The translations under genes and the position numbers were made by a program. The notes under the pieces are model-generated. The model saw only the letters and a program-made list of their open reading frames with translations. It was not told the DNA's origin and did no database searches. From Streptomyces fructofermentans (GTDB taxonomy: Bacteria; Actinomycetota; Actinomycetes; Streptomycetales; Streptomycetaceae): a stretch of 64,000 nucleotides of DNA. The stretch spans positions 1 to 64,000 of the forward strand of contig NZ_BMWD01000033.1 in NCBI RefSeq assembly GCF_014651055.1. The letters run 5' to 3'. Below, one piece after another: positions 1-8,171 of this stretch (the first letter of the stretch is position 1; every line of letters starts with the position of its first letter).

Positions 1-219
1 AACGGCCTGTTGCCCTGGGGCTTTCGAGTCGTACGAACTGCACTGTCCATTGCCACCTCTGGGTTGAGGTGTTGCAACGACCGATAGAACCCAGATGGTC
101 GGGGGTTCGGAGAGTCGTGGTCGGGAGTGTGGTCGGGGCCGAGCCGGCCGCACCGTACGTGTACCCGTTGTCGGGGTGGTCGGGGTGTGGCCCGGCCCCG
201 AGCGCGGGGTGGTGCGGAG
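1..219. other. left edge, no gene recognised
   Basis: Short open frames occur on both strands, but none has a credible ribosome site, length or domain. The stretch lies downstream of the replication-relaxation pseudogene, which is transcribed towards the left edge. It may be that gene's 3' flank or the edge of a decayed mobile element; I see no terminal repeats to support the latter. Confidence 0.4.
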
Positions 220-1142
220 TCAGGCTTTGCGGTGAGGTGCCATCCAGCTCAGGCGCTGACCGAGGTCGTGAATGGGGCGCCACACAGGTGCCGAGGGTCC
301 GTTCCCCAGCAGATCGGCCAGCGCCGCGACCAGGACCGGAACCGCACGCAGGAATCCGGGCGGGGTCGCTTGTCGGGCCGTGGCGTTGAGCGCCTGGAAA
401 CGGTGCTCGATGCCTCTGGGCCGGTGCCGTCGAGGACGAACAGCAGCCGCGGGAACAGCGGACAGCGCCGCTTCCAGGCCGCCTCCTGCTGTTCCGCGCC
501 GTAGCGTCGGGGCGGTGTGCGCCCGCCGGGTACGGGCACGTATGCGTGGAGCCGCGCATAGGCGCCGACCTTCGCCGACAGTCGTTCGGGGCCCATGGTG
601 GCGCGGTCGACCTCGACGAACGCCCGCAGCAATCTCCAGCCGTCGCCCCCGTCCCGGTTCTGCGACCGCCTCTCGTAGTAGAACAAGCCGTCGGGGATGA
701 CGGCTTCGCCGTTGCCGAGCGGGTGGTGGACCTCGGGGATCCAGTCCAGCGGCATGCATACGTCGCCGCGGCGACGGGCGTCCTGGACGAAGGCCAGGGC
801 GGTCTCGGTGACCGTCAGCCCGTGTCCGGCCGCCAACCGCACGGCCGTGGGATCGCTGCCGCGCCGCAGCCGCGGTGCGCAGTTGCGCAGCTCCGGCCAC
901 GAAGCCGCGATCCGTGCCCCGTACTCGGTCGGGAACCACACGCGCGTGCGCCCGGCCTGCGGGAGGGTGATGCGGTCCACCAGGCCCTCCGCGCGCAGCT
1001 TGGCCAGCCGGCGCCTGGTCTGCTCGATCCGCACCCCGGGTGCGGTGAGCAGATGCATCTGCTCGGTCGTTGCCATCCGGTACTGCACGACCACCGCCAA
1101 CGCCAGCCGGTCCCCGCCGCCCGCATCCACGTTCACCATCAC
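220..1142 (-). pseudogene. replication-relaxation family protein, frameshifted
   Basis: The first ~240 residues match the actinobacterial replication-relaxation family, DNA-binding proteins with a winged-helix start (here around residues 16-60) found near plasmid and integrative-element genes. Visible family features are an RLAKLRAEGLVDR-like wing and an FVEVDRATM segment near residue 177. After LDGTG (residue ~241) the frame turns into Arg/Ser-rich nonsense. The expected C-terminus (GIEHRFQALNATARQ, then LVAALADLLGNG) continues in the +1 frame and ends at 220. Restoring one base near 415-423, in a run of G and C, joins the halves. It is either a decayed gene or a single-base sequencing error; in the second case the gene is intact at about 307 residues. 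No conjugation or replication genes lie beside it in the window. Confidence 0.7.
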
Positions 1143-1765
1143 CGAACCTCCGCAGGTTACGGCGGCACCCCTCCGGCGGGGTGCCGCGCGTCTCCGCCAC
1201 GGGACCAGCCGGCCCCGACCGGCCCGGCGACCATCGAGGCCCGACCGCGGTCACGATGCGACAACACCGCCCTGAACCGGGCCGACAACCCCGCTTCGGA
1301 CCCCTCCGGAAACTGTCCGCGCCCCACGGGCCGCCTGACGGTATCTCCGCAGGTCACCACACTCGTGCGGTCGTGGTCGGGAGCCCGACATTCCCCTCAG
1401 CACACCCCACGCCGCACCGAACAAAGAAGAAGGAAGAAGGAAGGAGGAAAAAGGGCGGGTGGGGCGGGTGCGTGCCTCGGGGGATCGGCGGCACGTGTTC
1501 CGGGTTGCGCGTCGGCGCCGCCTCCGCGCCACACGCACCGGACACGGCCGGCGCGGGTCTGAGCCGACGATGTCGCCGACACGGGGCACCCGGCGGGGTG
1601 GCCCGCGATGCGGTGGAGTCCGGGTCGGGCGGGTTCGGCGCTCCGGAACCCTTCGGAAGCGCGCGTTGCGGCGTCCCCGTCGCCGCCATCACGCCCCGAA
1701 CGCACTGTCACAAAGGCGGCGTGGCACACCCCGCATGGTTGGCGTACACCCCGATCTTCGGTAGG
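1143..1765. other. long intergenic region with purine tract
   Basis: No convincing gene. It contains an A/G-only low-complexity tract at about 1423-1457. A plausible promoter for the next gene lies at its right end: TTGGCG at 1739-1744 and TAGGTT at 1762-1767, 17 bases apart. The -10 hexamer overlaps the iron box. Arg/Pro-rich open frames on both strands look like GC-driven shadows. Confidence 0.5.
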
Positions 1766-1784
1766 TTAGGCAAGGCTTACCTAA
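1766..1784 (+). promoter_or_regulatory. iron box (DmdR1/IdeR-type operator)
   Basis: The 19-mer TTAGGCAAGGCTTACCTAA matches the actinobacterial iron-box consensus TTAGGTTAGGCTMACCTAA at 16 of 19 positions, with both outer arms perfect. It ends 13 bases before the ATG of the DUF2470 gene and overlaps the likely -10 region. Iron-loaded repressor bound here should block transcription. Confidence 0.8.
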
Positions 1785-1797
1785 TGGAGGTTTTGGG

Positions 1798-2523
1798 ATG
1801 GGTGACCGTCACAGCTGGACGGCCGCGCCGGCCACGGCACAACGTGCCAGGTCGGTGCTCGCCGCGGCATGGTCCTGCGCGGTGACCGCTGAGGGCGGCC
1901 GCGAGGAGTTCATCGGTGTGCACACCGTGGCCGAGGACGGCCGGGTGCTGCTGCGCCTTCCGGACGACAGCACGCTCGCCGCGGCGGCGATCTGCGCACC
2001 CCGCGGAGAGCCGTCCGCCGTCCTGGAGTTCGCGGACGTCGCCCCCGTCCCCGTACGCAACCGCATCCGCGCCCGGCTCTGGATGGCGGGCTGGTTCGCC
2101 GCCGAGGAGAGCCATCTGGCCTTCCACACCACCCGCGCCGTGCTGCGCGACGCCACCGGAGCGGTCGTGGTCGACCTCGACGAGTTCGCCGTCGCCGAGC
2201 CCGACCCGCTGGCCCTGGCGGAGGCCCAGCTGCTGACCCACCTCGCCGACGCGCACAGCGACGCCGTCGAGCGGCTCACCCGCCTCGTGGAGCCCGAGAG
2301 CCTGCACGGCGCGGTCCGGGTCCAGCCGCTCGCCGTCGACCGGCACGGACTGACCCTGCGCATCGAGCGGGCCGGCAGCCACGGCGACGTACGGCTGCCC
2401 TTCCACCGTCCCGCCGACGACCTCGGCCAGCTCACCGAGCGCATGCACGTCCTGCTCACCCAGGCGAGCAGGACCGGCTGCCCCCGCACCCTCCAGCGGC
2501 AGCACACGGAGCGCGACGGCTGA
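1798..2523 (+). CDS. DUF2470-domain protein, iron-regulated
   Basis: A 241-residue protein of the DUF2470 / haem-utilisation-associated type. The C-terminal third (about 165-225: SDAVERLTRL, then a VRLPFHRPADDLGQL-like segment) is the DUF2470 domain, in other proteins fused or linked to pyridoxamine-oxidase-like haem oxygenases. The N-terminal half has the split-barrel-like pattern (GREEFIGVHTVAEDGRVLLRLP). The ATG at 1798 follows GGAGG at 1787-1791. The perfect-arm iron box just upstream predicts expression under iron starvation, so a role in haem or iron handling is likely. That role is inferred from family and control, as no catalytic residue can be assigned. No signal peptide or membrane segment is visible, so it should be cytoplasmic. 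Confidence 0.75.
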   Translation: MGDRHSWTAAPATAQRARSVLAAAWSCAVTAEGGREEFIGVHTVAEDGRVLLRLPDDSTLAAAAICAPRGEPSAVLEFADVAPVPVRNRIRARLWMAGWFAAEESHLAFHTTRAVLRDATGAVVVDLDEFAVAEPDPLALAEAQLLTHLADAHSDAVERLTRLVEPESLHGAVRVQPLAVDRHGLTLRIERAGSHGDVRLPFHRPADDLGQLTERMHVLLTQASRTGCPRTLQRQHTERDG

Positions 2524-2526
2524 CGC

Positions 2527-2554
2527 CGCGGCACGGGCGCGGGCCCGTGCCGCG
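2527..2554. terminator. bidirectional hairpin between convergent genes
   Basis: A perfect 12-bp stem (CGCGGCACGGGC at 2527-2538 with GCCCGTGCCGCG at 2543-2554) and a 4-base loop. It starts 4 bases after the DUF2470 stop and precedes the 3' end of the leftward gene ending at 2641. There is no U tract, as usual for Streptomyces. A weaker CACCGGTCACC/GGTGACCGG inverted pair follows at about 2557-2630. Confidence 0.75.
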
Positions 2555-2640
2555 CTCACCGGTCACCATCCGCCGGCGGCCGTCCCCGACCGCCCTCCGG
2601 TACGGGTGCCGCCGGCCGGCGGTGACCGGTCGGCCTGCGC

Positions 2641-3741
2641 CTACCAGTCGCCGTCGCCCACCGGCGCACCGGGCGGGTCGCCCAGCGGCTTCACCTGGTG
2701 GGGGGACGGCGGCTGCCACGGCGTGTGGTCGTCGCCGAGCCACTCGCCCACCGGCTTCACCGCGCCCAGCGTGTCCGTCGGAGCGAGGTCCGTGCCGTCC
2801 TGGTCGTAGTAGTCGAACCACGGCAGCCCGGCCCGCGTGTACGCCGCGCGGTCGACGGGCGAGGGCGGCGGCGCCTCACCCGTGATGCGCCGCCACTCGG
2901 GCGGAGTCACGAGGTGCACGAAGACCCGCCCGGCAGCCTGCGAAGCCCAGTCGGAGAGCGGCCGGTCGTCCTGGTAGACCTCCTGACGCATCGAACCGCC
3001 GACACCGAGACCCATCGCCGCCGCGGCCCGGGGAGCGGCGCCCGGAGTGGGCATGCCGCCGGCCGACTGCTGCGGGGCCGGCACGGGACCACCGGGCGGC
3101 GGCGGGGCGCCCGGCGCCCCCAGCGACATGGGCATCGCCGCCCCGTAGCCGCCCGCCGCCATGCTCCGGCGCTGCCGCTCGGCGGCCTCCGCCAGCCGGC
3201 GCTGCTCCGCGCGCCAGGCCTCCAGCTCGGTGTCGTTGAGGGGGAAGGACTGCAACTGCACCCCGCCCCAGACCTCCTCGCCGGTGACCTGGCCCTCGAC
3301 AGTGGCCCCCAGTCCGAGAGGCACCGCGACGAACTGGCGGACCGTGCCCTTGCCGGAGTTGATGCCGTCCAGCCACGGCTGCCGGGGCAGTACCACGTAG
3401 TTCTGCGGCTTCCGGGCGAGTTTCGGGTTCCACGGCCGGCCGGAGATCGCGCACACCTTGCCGACACCCACCTGGAGCGCCGACGGCTCAGTGGTGCCGC
3501 CGAAGCTGAGCCACATCGCCTCGCGCAGGTACACCGGCAGCATCACCCCGCCGCGCGCCAGCCAGTCGGCGGGCACGGTGTCCGGGTAGTCCTCCACGCG
3601 CCGCAGGGGGAACTCGCCCAGCCCCGGGGGCAGGGGATGCGTCCCGCTCTCGGGCAGGCGCAGCGTCCGGATGAACCGGATGCGCACCCCGTCCGGCAGC
3701 CGCAGTGTGTTCCCGTCGATCCGTACCGTGCCGTCGGCCAT
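2641..3741 (-). CDS. conserved hypothetical protein with Pro-rich centre
   Basis: A 366-residue protein of unknown function. The N-terminal ~165 residues look globular (a PWLDGINSGKGTVRQF stretch, then GATVEGQVTGEEVWGGVQL). A charged helix follows (about 175-200, ELEAWRAEQRRLAEAAERQRR), then a Pro/Gly/Ala-rich linker and a C-terminal part with a WFDYYDQDGTDL motif. I recall the 'GINSGKGTVRQFVA' block in unnamed actinobacterial proteins but know no function. The ATG at 3741 was chosen because AGGGGAG lies just upstream; the frame stays open to 4116, but that stretch would overlap the FUSC gene. No signal peptide or membrane helix is visible. Confidence 0.7.
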   Translation of the reverse strand: MADGTVRIDGNTLRLPDGVRIRFIRTLRLPESGTHPLPPGLGEFPLRRVEDYPDTVPADWLARGGVMLPVYLREAMWLSFGGTTEPSALQVGVGKVCAISGRPWNPKLARKPQNYVVLPRQPWLDGINSGKGTVRQFVAVPLGLGATVEGQVTGEEVWGGVQLQSFPLNDTELEAWRAEQRRLAEAAERQRRSMAAGGYGAAMPMSLGAPGAPPPPGGPVPAPQQSAGGMPTPGAAPRAAAAMGLGVGGSMRQEVYQDDRPLSDWASQAAGRVFVHLVTPPEWRRITGEAPPPSPVDRAAYTRAGLPWFDYYDQDGTDLAPTDTLGAVKPVGEWLGDDHTPWQPPSPHQVKPLGDPPGAPVGDGDW

Positions 3742-3899
3742 CCGCCACTCCCCTTTGTCGTTCCGGTCGCTCTTGCCGCGCTTGCTGTTCCAGCTGCGCT
3801 CGCCGTCGCCGCAGGTCCCGCTCGTCGCCGCCGTCACCGGCGCCGTTGCCCGGCCGCCCGGCGTCCAGCGACGCCACCCCGCCACGCCACGCGCAGACG

Positions 3900-5159
3900 T
3901 CACCCCGCACCACGACCGGCGGGGGCGGAACGGTTCCGCCGCCTCGGGTTGAACCGCCGCAACCGCCGGCGCAGACGGTACAGCCACGGCCGCCGCTCCA
4001 GTTTCTCGCGCGTGTGGCGGTCGAGTTCCTCCAGCAGCCGGCGCGAGCGGTGCTCCATGTCGAGTTCGTCGAGCATCCGGTTGACCTCGGTCAGGACGGC
4101 TCCGTGCAACTGCCACTGGCGCGCGTCACGCCGGATCTCCTCCAGCAGCAGCTGGGCCACCTTGTCGCGGGTTGCGGTGGCGGTCGTGAGCTCGGAGGCG
4201 AGCCGTGCCTCCGCGGACTCGGCGTTGTCGCTGACATCGCTGGTGACGAGGACCGCGAAGCTGACCACGGCGTCACCCACCTCGGACAGCAGCTCCTCCA
4301 GGTTCTCCCCGATCGACGGTTCGAACAGCGGCTCGGGAGCCCGCTCCTTGGCCAGGTCCGTGAGGGTGCGCGCGAGGACCCGCAGGACGACCGTGCAGAT
4401 CTCCAGCGTGTCCAGACCGGTGCGCAGCACGACCCGGTGCAGCAGGCCCTCCCGTACCCGCGGATTGAACCGCAGGCTGTCCTCGGCCTGCCGCAGCGCC
4501 GCGTCCACCTCGACGATGTCGTGGTCGAGCCGCCGCGCCTCGTGCAGCCGCGCCGCCGCCAGGGCCACGGGCGGGCGCCCCGAGGCCTCCTCGCCGATGC
4601 GCAGCAGCAACTGCCGCACCCGGCGCGCGAGATCCTCGATGGACTCGCCCGCGGCGCCGACCCACACCGGCGGCGGGAGCAGCAGATTGCAGCTGAGGCC
4701 GACCACCGCGCCGATCACCGTCTCCAGAATGCGGGACCACGCCGTGTCTCCGACGCTGGAGACGCCGAGGACCAGCATCGCGCTGATCGCGACCTCCGGC
4801 ACGAACTCGCTGACCCGCACCAGATGGCCCACGGCCAGCGAGGCCAGGATGAGCAGGCCCAGGCTCCACCATGTCAGTCCGACCAGGGCGCTGAACCCGA
4901 TGGCGACGACGACGCCCGCCACCACGGAGTTCACGCGGCGGACGCCGGTGGTGATGGTGGAGTAGAGGGTGACCTGGACGACGAGCAGGGCGGTCAGTGG
5001 CGCGGTGAGCGGAGCGGCCTCCGGACTGAAGTGCAGGGCGACCACATAGGCGAGGGTCGCGGCCGCCGCGGAGCGGAGCGTCTGGACCACCACGGGCTCC
5101 CGGCGCCACTTGGACACCCGGGCAGCACTCGCGTCCCACACTTCACGTACATCTCGCAT
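3900..5159 (-). CDS. FUSC-family / aromatic-acid-exporter-like membrane protein
   Basis: A 419-residue protein whose first ~180 residues form about five or six membrane helices (VVVQTLRSAAAATLAYVVALHF, VTLYSTITTGVRRVNSVVAGVVVAIGF and following). The cytoplasmic C-terminal part is long, charged and helical. The early pattern (LRSAAAATLAYVVA, then PLTALLVVQVTLYSTI and RRVNSVVAGV) is typical of FUSC/ArAE domains, which export small aromatic acids or are of unknown substrate. The ATG at 5159 is preferred over 5294 because the residues upstream are Pro/Arg-rich and non-conserved in character; a weak GGGAAG lies about 10 bases upstream. It lies 158 bases upstream of the hypothetical gene 2641-3741 on the same strand, possibly as a pair. 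Substrate unknown. Confidence 0.75.
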   Translation of the reverse strand: MRDVREVWDASAARVSKWRREPVVVQTLRSAAAATLAYVVALHFSPEAAPLTAPLTALLVVQVTLYSTITTGVRRVNSVVAGVVVAIGFSALVGLTWWSLGLLILASLAVGHLVRVSEFVPEVAISAMLVLGVSSVGDTAWSRILETVIGAVVGLSCNLLLPPPVWVGAAGESIEDLARRVRQLLLRIGEEASGRPPVALAAARLHEARRLDHDIVEVDAALRQAEDSLRFNPRVREGLLHRVVLRTGLDTLEICTVVLRVLARTLTDLAKERAPEPLFEPSIGENLEELLSEVGDAVVSFAVLVTSDVSDNAESAEARLASELTTATATRDKVAQLLLEEIRRDARQWQLHGAVLTEVNRMLDELDMEHRSRRLLEELDRHTREKLERRPWLYRLRRRLRRFNPRRRNRSAPAGRGAG

Positions 5160-5402
5160 CCTTGGCCACTTCCCGTTCCGGGCCCGCGCCGAACTCGGCC
5201 GGACGGCGCAGCCCGCCGCCACGGCATTCGGCGGACCGGTTGACGGTGGCCGGCGGTGGGCGGCGGCGCGTGGGTGGCCAGGAGCGGGAGGCACGGGTGC
5301 GGCCTGCCGGGGGAGGCGCGGATGGGCCGGTCGGTCGGGCGCATACGGCGGTACGCGCGCGGGTCGACGTGCCCCGTGAGGTCCGGGCCGCAGGGGGAGG
5401 GG

Positions 5403-5897
5403 TCAGGCGTGGAGCCGGTCCAGGAAGGCGGACAGATGCCCCGCGGTGCGGGCGATCTGCTCCTCCAGCGTGAGGCTCTCCTCGATGCGGGAGCCGGACT
5501 CCAGGGGCTTCTTTCCGCGCAGGTACAGCGAACATGCCAGGTCGGCGCACATGTAGATGCCGACCGAGTTGCCCTCGCGCCCGGCGGTGCCCGCCTTGCG
5601 CGCCGTCATCAGGGAGACGCCGTTGCCGGAGTGGGTCGTCAGGCACAGGGAGCACATGCTGCGGTGCAGGAAGCCGCGCTGCTGCGAGGGGAAGCGCAGG
5701 GTCACGCCCACGAGCCCGTCGCCGCGCTCGGTGACCAGGAAGCTGCGGTCGGGCGCCCCGGGGTCGCGCCAGCCGAGGAAGTCGAGATCGGCCCACGGCC
5801 GCTCGGCCAGGTCCCTCGGTGTCGCAAGCCGTTTGGCCTCGCCCTTGGAACAGTTGATGAACGAAGAGCGGATGTCCTGTTCGGTCAGCGGCCTCAT
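5403..5897 (-). CDS. FBP-domain protein (FusB-like EF-G-binding zinc finger)
   Basis: A 164-residue protein of the FBP family: an N-terminal helical part (MRPLTEQDIRSSFINCSKGEA) and a C-terminal treble-clef zinc domain. The zinc ligands appear as a CSLC pair (around residues 82-85) and a C-x4-C pair in CADLAC (around 117-122). The family includes FusB/FusC, which bind elongation factor G and release it from fusidic acid-stalled ribosomes. Chromosomal actinobacterial members are probably ribosome- or EF-G-associated housekeeping factors rather than acquired resistance. Length and zinc ligands look intact. An AGGAGAACCC ribosome site precedes the ATG at 5897. Confidence 0.8.
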   Translation of the reverse strand: MRPLTEQDIRSSFINCSKGEAKRLATPRDLAERPWADLDFLGWRDPGAPDRSFLVTERGDGLVGVTLRFPSQQRGFLHRSMCSLCLTTHSGNGVSLMTARKAGTAGREGNSVGIYMCADLACSLYLRGKKPLESGSRIEESLTLEEQIARTAGHLSAFLDRLHA

Positions 5898-6051
5898 GAC
5901 GAGGGTTCTCCTGGAGAATCGGTGATGTCACAGCCTAGGGGTACTAGGTTCTGGACTATGTTACGTAGCCGTTCCCATGGGAATCCAATGAGTTTCCGCC
6001 AGGCCCTCCGGTACGGGTGGGGTCCCCTCGCACGGGACGGGAATGCGCCCA

Positions 6052-6086
6052 GCCGGGAGCCGGGAGCCGGGAGCCGGGAGCCGGGA
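6052..6086. repeat. tandem 7-bp repeat, five copies
   Basis: GCCGGGA is repeated five times without error and followed by a degenerate continuation. It lies in the 298-bp gap between two leftward genes. A perfect heptamer array like this is a likely slippage site and strain-variable. Confidence 0.9.
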
Positions 6087-6195
6087 GGCGGATTCGGGGA
6101 GCCGGGTGCCGCGAGGCGGCATGGACGCCGGCCGCATCCCGCAGGGGCGTCCCGGTTGCGGGGCCCTGCGCCCACCCCTCCCCGGCCCGGCGGCG

Positions 6196-6615
6196 TCAGT
6201 GCTCGTCGTCCCCGTCGCTCCCGCCGGCGTCGTCCCCGACGGTTCCGCCGCCGTCCGGACCCGCGCCCGCGCCCGCGTTGGCCAGGCGCAAGGCGAGCGT
6301 CCGCAGGAGTTCGGTGCTCTTGACGTCGACGCGCCCCGAGTCGTGGATCTCGGCGAGTTCGGAGAACAGGAACGCGAAGGCGCCCACCAGCGAGATCGCG
6401 GCCGGCATCAGGGCGTCGATGACGGCCTGGCCCGCTTCGGCCGGAGTCGCGTCGCCGGGGACCTCGACCGAGGGGAACACCTCGGTGACGAGCCGGCCGA
6501 GCTGGGCCTCCCCGGCGTCTATGTCGACCTCGACGTCCTCGTTGAGCCTGCGCACCATTTCCTGGGTCTCGGTCAGGACGCCGATTGCGCGGAGGATGAT
6601 CTCGCTCTGTTCCAT
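6196..6615 (-). CDS. conserved hypothetical protein, acidic tail
   Basis: A 139-residue acidic protein of unknown function. Residues 1-110 are predicted helical (EIILRAIGVLTETQEMVRRLNEDVEVDID; ISLVGAFAFLFSELAEI), with one moderately hydrophobic helix around 72-90 but no clear membrane anchor. The tail from ~112 is Gly/Asp-rich and ends DGDDEH, so is probably disordered. A TAGGCT hexamer ends 7 bases before the ATG on the coding strand, so the mRNA may be leaderless; I see no Shine-Dalgarno sequence. Codon bias supports real coding. I recognise no family. Confidence 0.6.
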   Translation of the reverse strand: MEQSEIILRAIGVLTETQEMVRRLNEDVEVDIDAGEAQLGRLVTEVFPSVEVPGDATPAEAGQAVIDALMPAAISLVGAFAFLFSELAEIHDSGRVDVKSTELLRTLALRLANAGAGAGPDGGGTVGDDAGGSDGDDEH

Positions 6616-7041
6616 GCGCCGGAGCCTATGCGTTCAGCCCCGGCGGTGGGGAAAGGGTGCGGACCAGGTACCCGGAGCGGGGCCGCCGCCGGGGTGAGCG
6701 GCCCTCGGCGCCCCTGACGTGCGGGAGTCGCCCCCGCGCCCCCGGTGCCTTACGTACGCTGTACCGGTGTCGGAGCCGCCCCGTACGGTCACCGACCGGC
6801 ACGGACGCCACCCGGCTCGAACGCGAACCGGCGTGAACCGAGATGAAGCGGCATGAATTGCGTCGAAACGCTGGCGGGGGTCGGCGCGGGGTGCCGGGCG
6901 GTGTGTGCGAGCGGGGTCGCGCGGGGCGGGTCAATGCGCTTTCGGCGCGGACCCGTTGAGCGGCCGCTGGGCGCCATCGGGCGTTGGGGCCCGGAACGGA
7001 GACGCGGGACGCCGGAGTACGCGGAGGGTGGGGAGGGCGCG
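6616..7041. other. divergent intergenic region
   Basis: This separates a leftward and a rightward gene and should hold both promoters. An open frame continues the phosphotransferase frame back to 6853, but its residues are Gly/Arg-rich and unlike the enzyme. No operator-like palindrome stands out. Confidence 0.5.
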
Positions 7042-8055
7042 GTGGAGGGGGAGGACGGCGTGGGCGGTGACGGCGGGGCGGACGGGATGGCGGCCGAGCG
7101 GGCCAGGAGGGTTCTCGACGCGGCGGGGCTGCCGTCCGCGGCGCTCGCCCACTGCCGTCCGCTGAGCGGCGGGTCCTACAACACCGTCGAGGAGATCGTC
7201 CTCGGCGACGGCACCCGGTACGTGCTGAAGACACCGCCGCCCGCCTCGGTCCCCGGGCTGGCGCACGAGCGCGAACTCCTCGTGTCCGAGGCGGAGTTCT
7301 ACCGTGCCGCCGCCACCGTCGGTGTGCCCGCGCCACGTGTCGTGCCGCTCTCGGAGGGCGTGCCCGCGGGCCCTCACCTGCTGATGACGGCCTGCCCCGG
7401 CGAGACCTGGTCCACCTACCCGGCACCGGAACAGGCTCTGTTGCGAAAGGAGTTGGGGCGCCAGGTGGCCCGGCTGCACACGGTGACCGGCCCCGGCTAC
7501 GGCTATCCGTCCGGCGCCCTCGGCCCGCTCGCCGCGGACTGGCGGACCGCCTTCACGGCGATGTTCGACGCCGTCGTCGAGGACGCCCGCAGGTACGGGG
7601 CCTGGCTGCCGCGCCCCGTGGACGAGGTGGCCCGCGCGGCCGCGTCGGCGTACGCCGTGCTGGACGAGGTCGCGCTTCCGTGCCTGGTCCACTTCGACCT
7701 GTGGCGGGGGAACATCCTGGTCGAACGGCCCGCGGGCGGTGCGCCGGGGATCGGCGGGCTGATCGACGGCGAGCGCATGTTCTGGGGCGACCCGCTCGCG
7801 GACTTCGTCTCCCTCGCCCTGCTCGGGGACATCACCGGGGACCAGGACTTCCTGAAGGGCTATCAGGAACTGCGCGGTCAACTGGAGTTCACCCCGTCGG
7901 TGCGCCGGCGCCTGGCCCTCTACCGCAGCTACCTCTACCTGATCATGTGCGTCGAGACGGTTCCGCGCGCGTACGGGGACGAGCACGCCGGGTGGCTGCG
8001 CGAGGTGGTGGGCCCGGAACTCGCCGCGGCCCTGGACGAACTGGGCCCCCATTGA
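7042..8055 (+). CDS. aminoglycoside phosphotransferase (APH)-family kinase
   Basis: A 337-residue protein of the APH/choline-kinase-like fold, which phosphorylates small hydroxyl substrates with ATP. A glycine loop region is seen early (PLSGGSYNTVEEIV) with a lysine in RYVLKTP. The Brenner motif is HFDLWRGNILV (catalytic Asp with H and N of HxDxxxxN). The metal-binding block reads GLIDGERMFWGDPLADF (DGE where many relatives have DWE). GTG at 7042 follows GGAGG at 7032-7036 and is preferred; ATG at 7087 is the alternative. The frame extends to 6853 without family-like sequence. It could be antibiotic resistance, but most chromosomal members have unknown metabolic substrates. Confidence 0.8.
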   Translation: MEGEDGVGGDGGADGMAAERARRVLDAAGLPSAALAHCRPLSGGSYNTVEEIVLGDGTRYVLKTPPPASVPGLAHERELLVSEAEFYRAAATVGVPAPRVVPLSEGVPAGPHLLMTACPGETWSTYPAPEQALLRKELGRQVARLHTVTGPGYGYPSGALGPLAADWRTAFTAMFDAVVEDARRYGAWLPRPVDEVARAAASAYAVLDEVALPCLVHFDLWRGNILVERPAGGAPGIGGLIDGERMFWGDPLADFVSLALLGDITGDQDFLKGYQELRGQLEFTPSVRRRLALYRSYLYLIMCVETVPRAYGDEHAGWLREVVGPELAAALDELGPH

Positions 8056-8059
8056 TCCC

Positions 8060-8103
8060 TTGCTTTTATCTCACCCTATAAAGTAAGTAGTGAGTTAAGT
8101 TCC
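8060..8103 (+). promoter_or_regulatory. AT-rich promoter/operator region of the ROK gene
   Basis: A rare AT-rich island between two GC-rich genes, containing ATAAAGTAAGTAGTGAG and an adjacent AGTTAAGTT. Similar AGTAAG/AGTGAG steps repeat. ROK repressors often bind AT-rich sites in their own promoters, so this is a reasonable autoregulation site. The exact hexamers cannot be fixed from sequence alone. Confidence 0.4.
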
Positions 8104-8171
8104 TGCGGCGGTCGCGTCAGGACAGCGCGCGACGGTATCTTGCAGGTCGGGGGCAGGCGGGAAGGAACCAG

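Noticed and set aside
1..1142. Integrative element at the left edge
   Set aside because: Apart from the replication-relaxation pseudogene there is no integrase, excisionase, TraB/FtsK gene or att repeat in view.
3742..4116. N-terminal extension of the hypothetical gene ending at 2641
   Set aside because: It would overlap the FUSC gene. The residues are Arg/Ala-rich and unlike the body of the protein, and a good ribosome site precedes 3741.
2698..4965. 755-codon + strand frame
   Set aside because: Antisense shadow of two leftward genes with recognisable content; Arg/Ser-rich, no start signal.
7042..8055. Dedicated aminoglycoside-resistance gene
   Set aside because: APH-fold motifs are present, but the family is broad, the DWE-type motif is altered, and there are no mobile or cluster neighbours.
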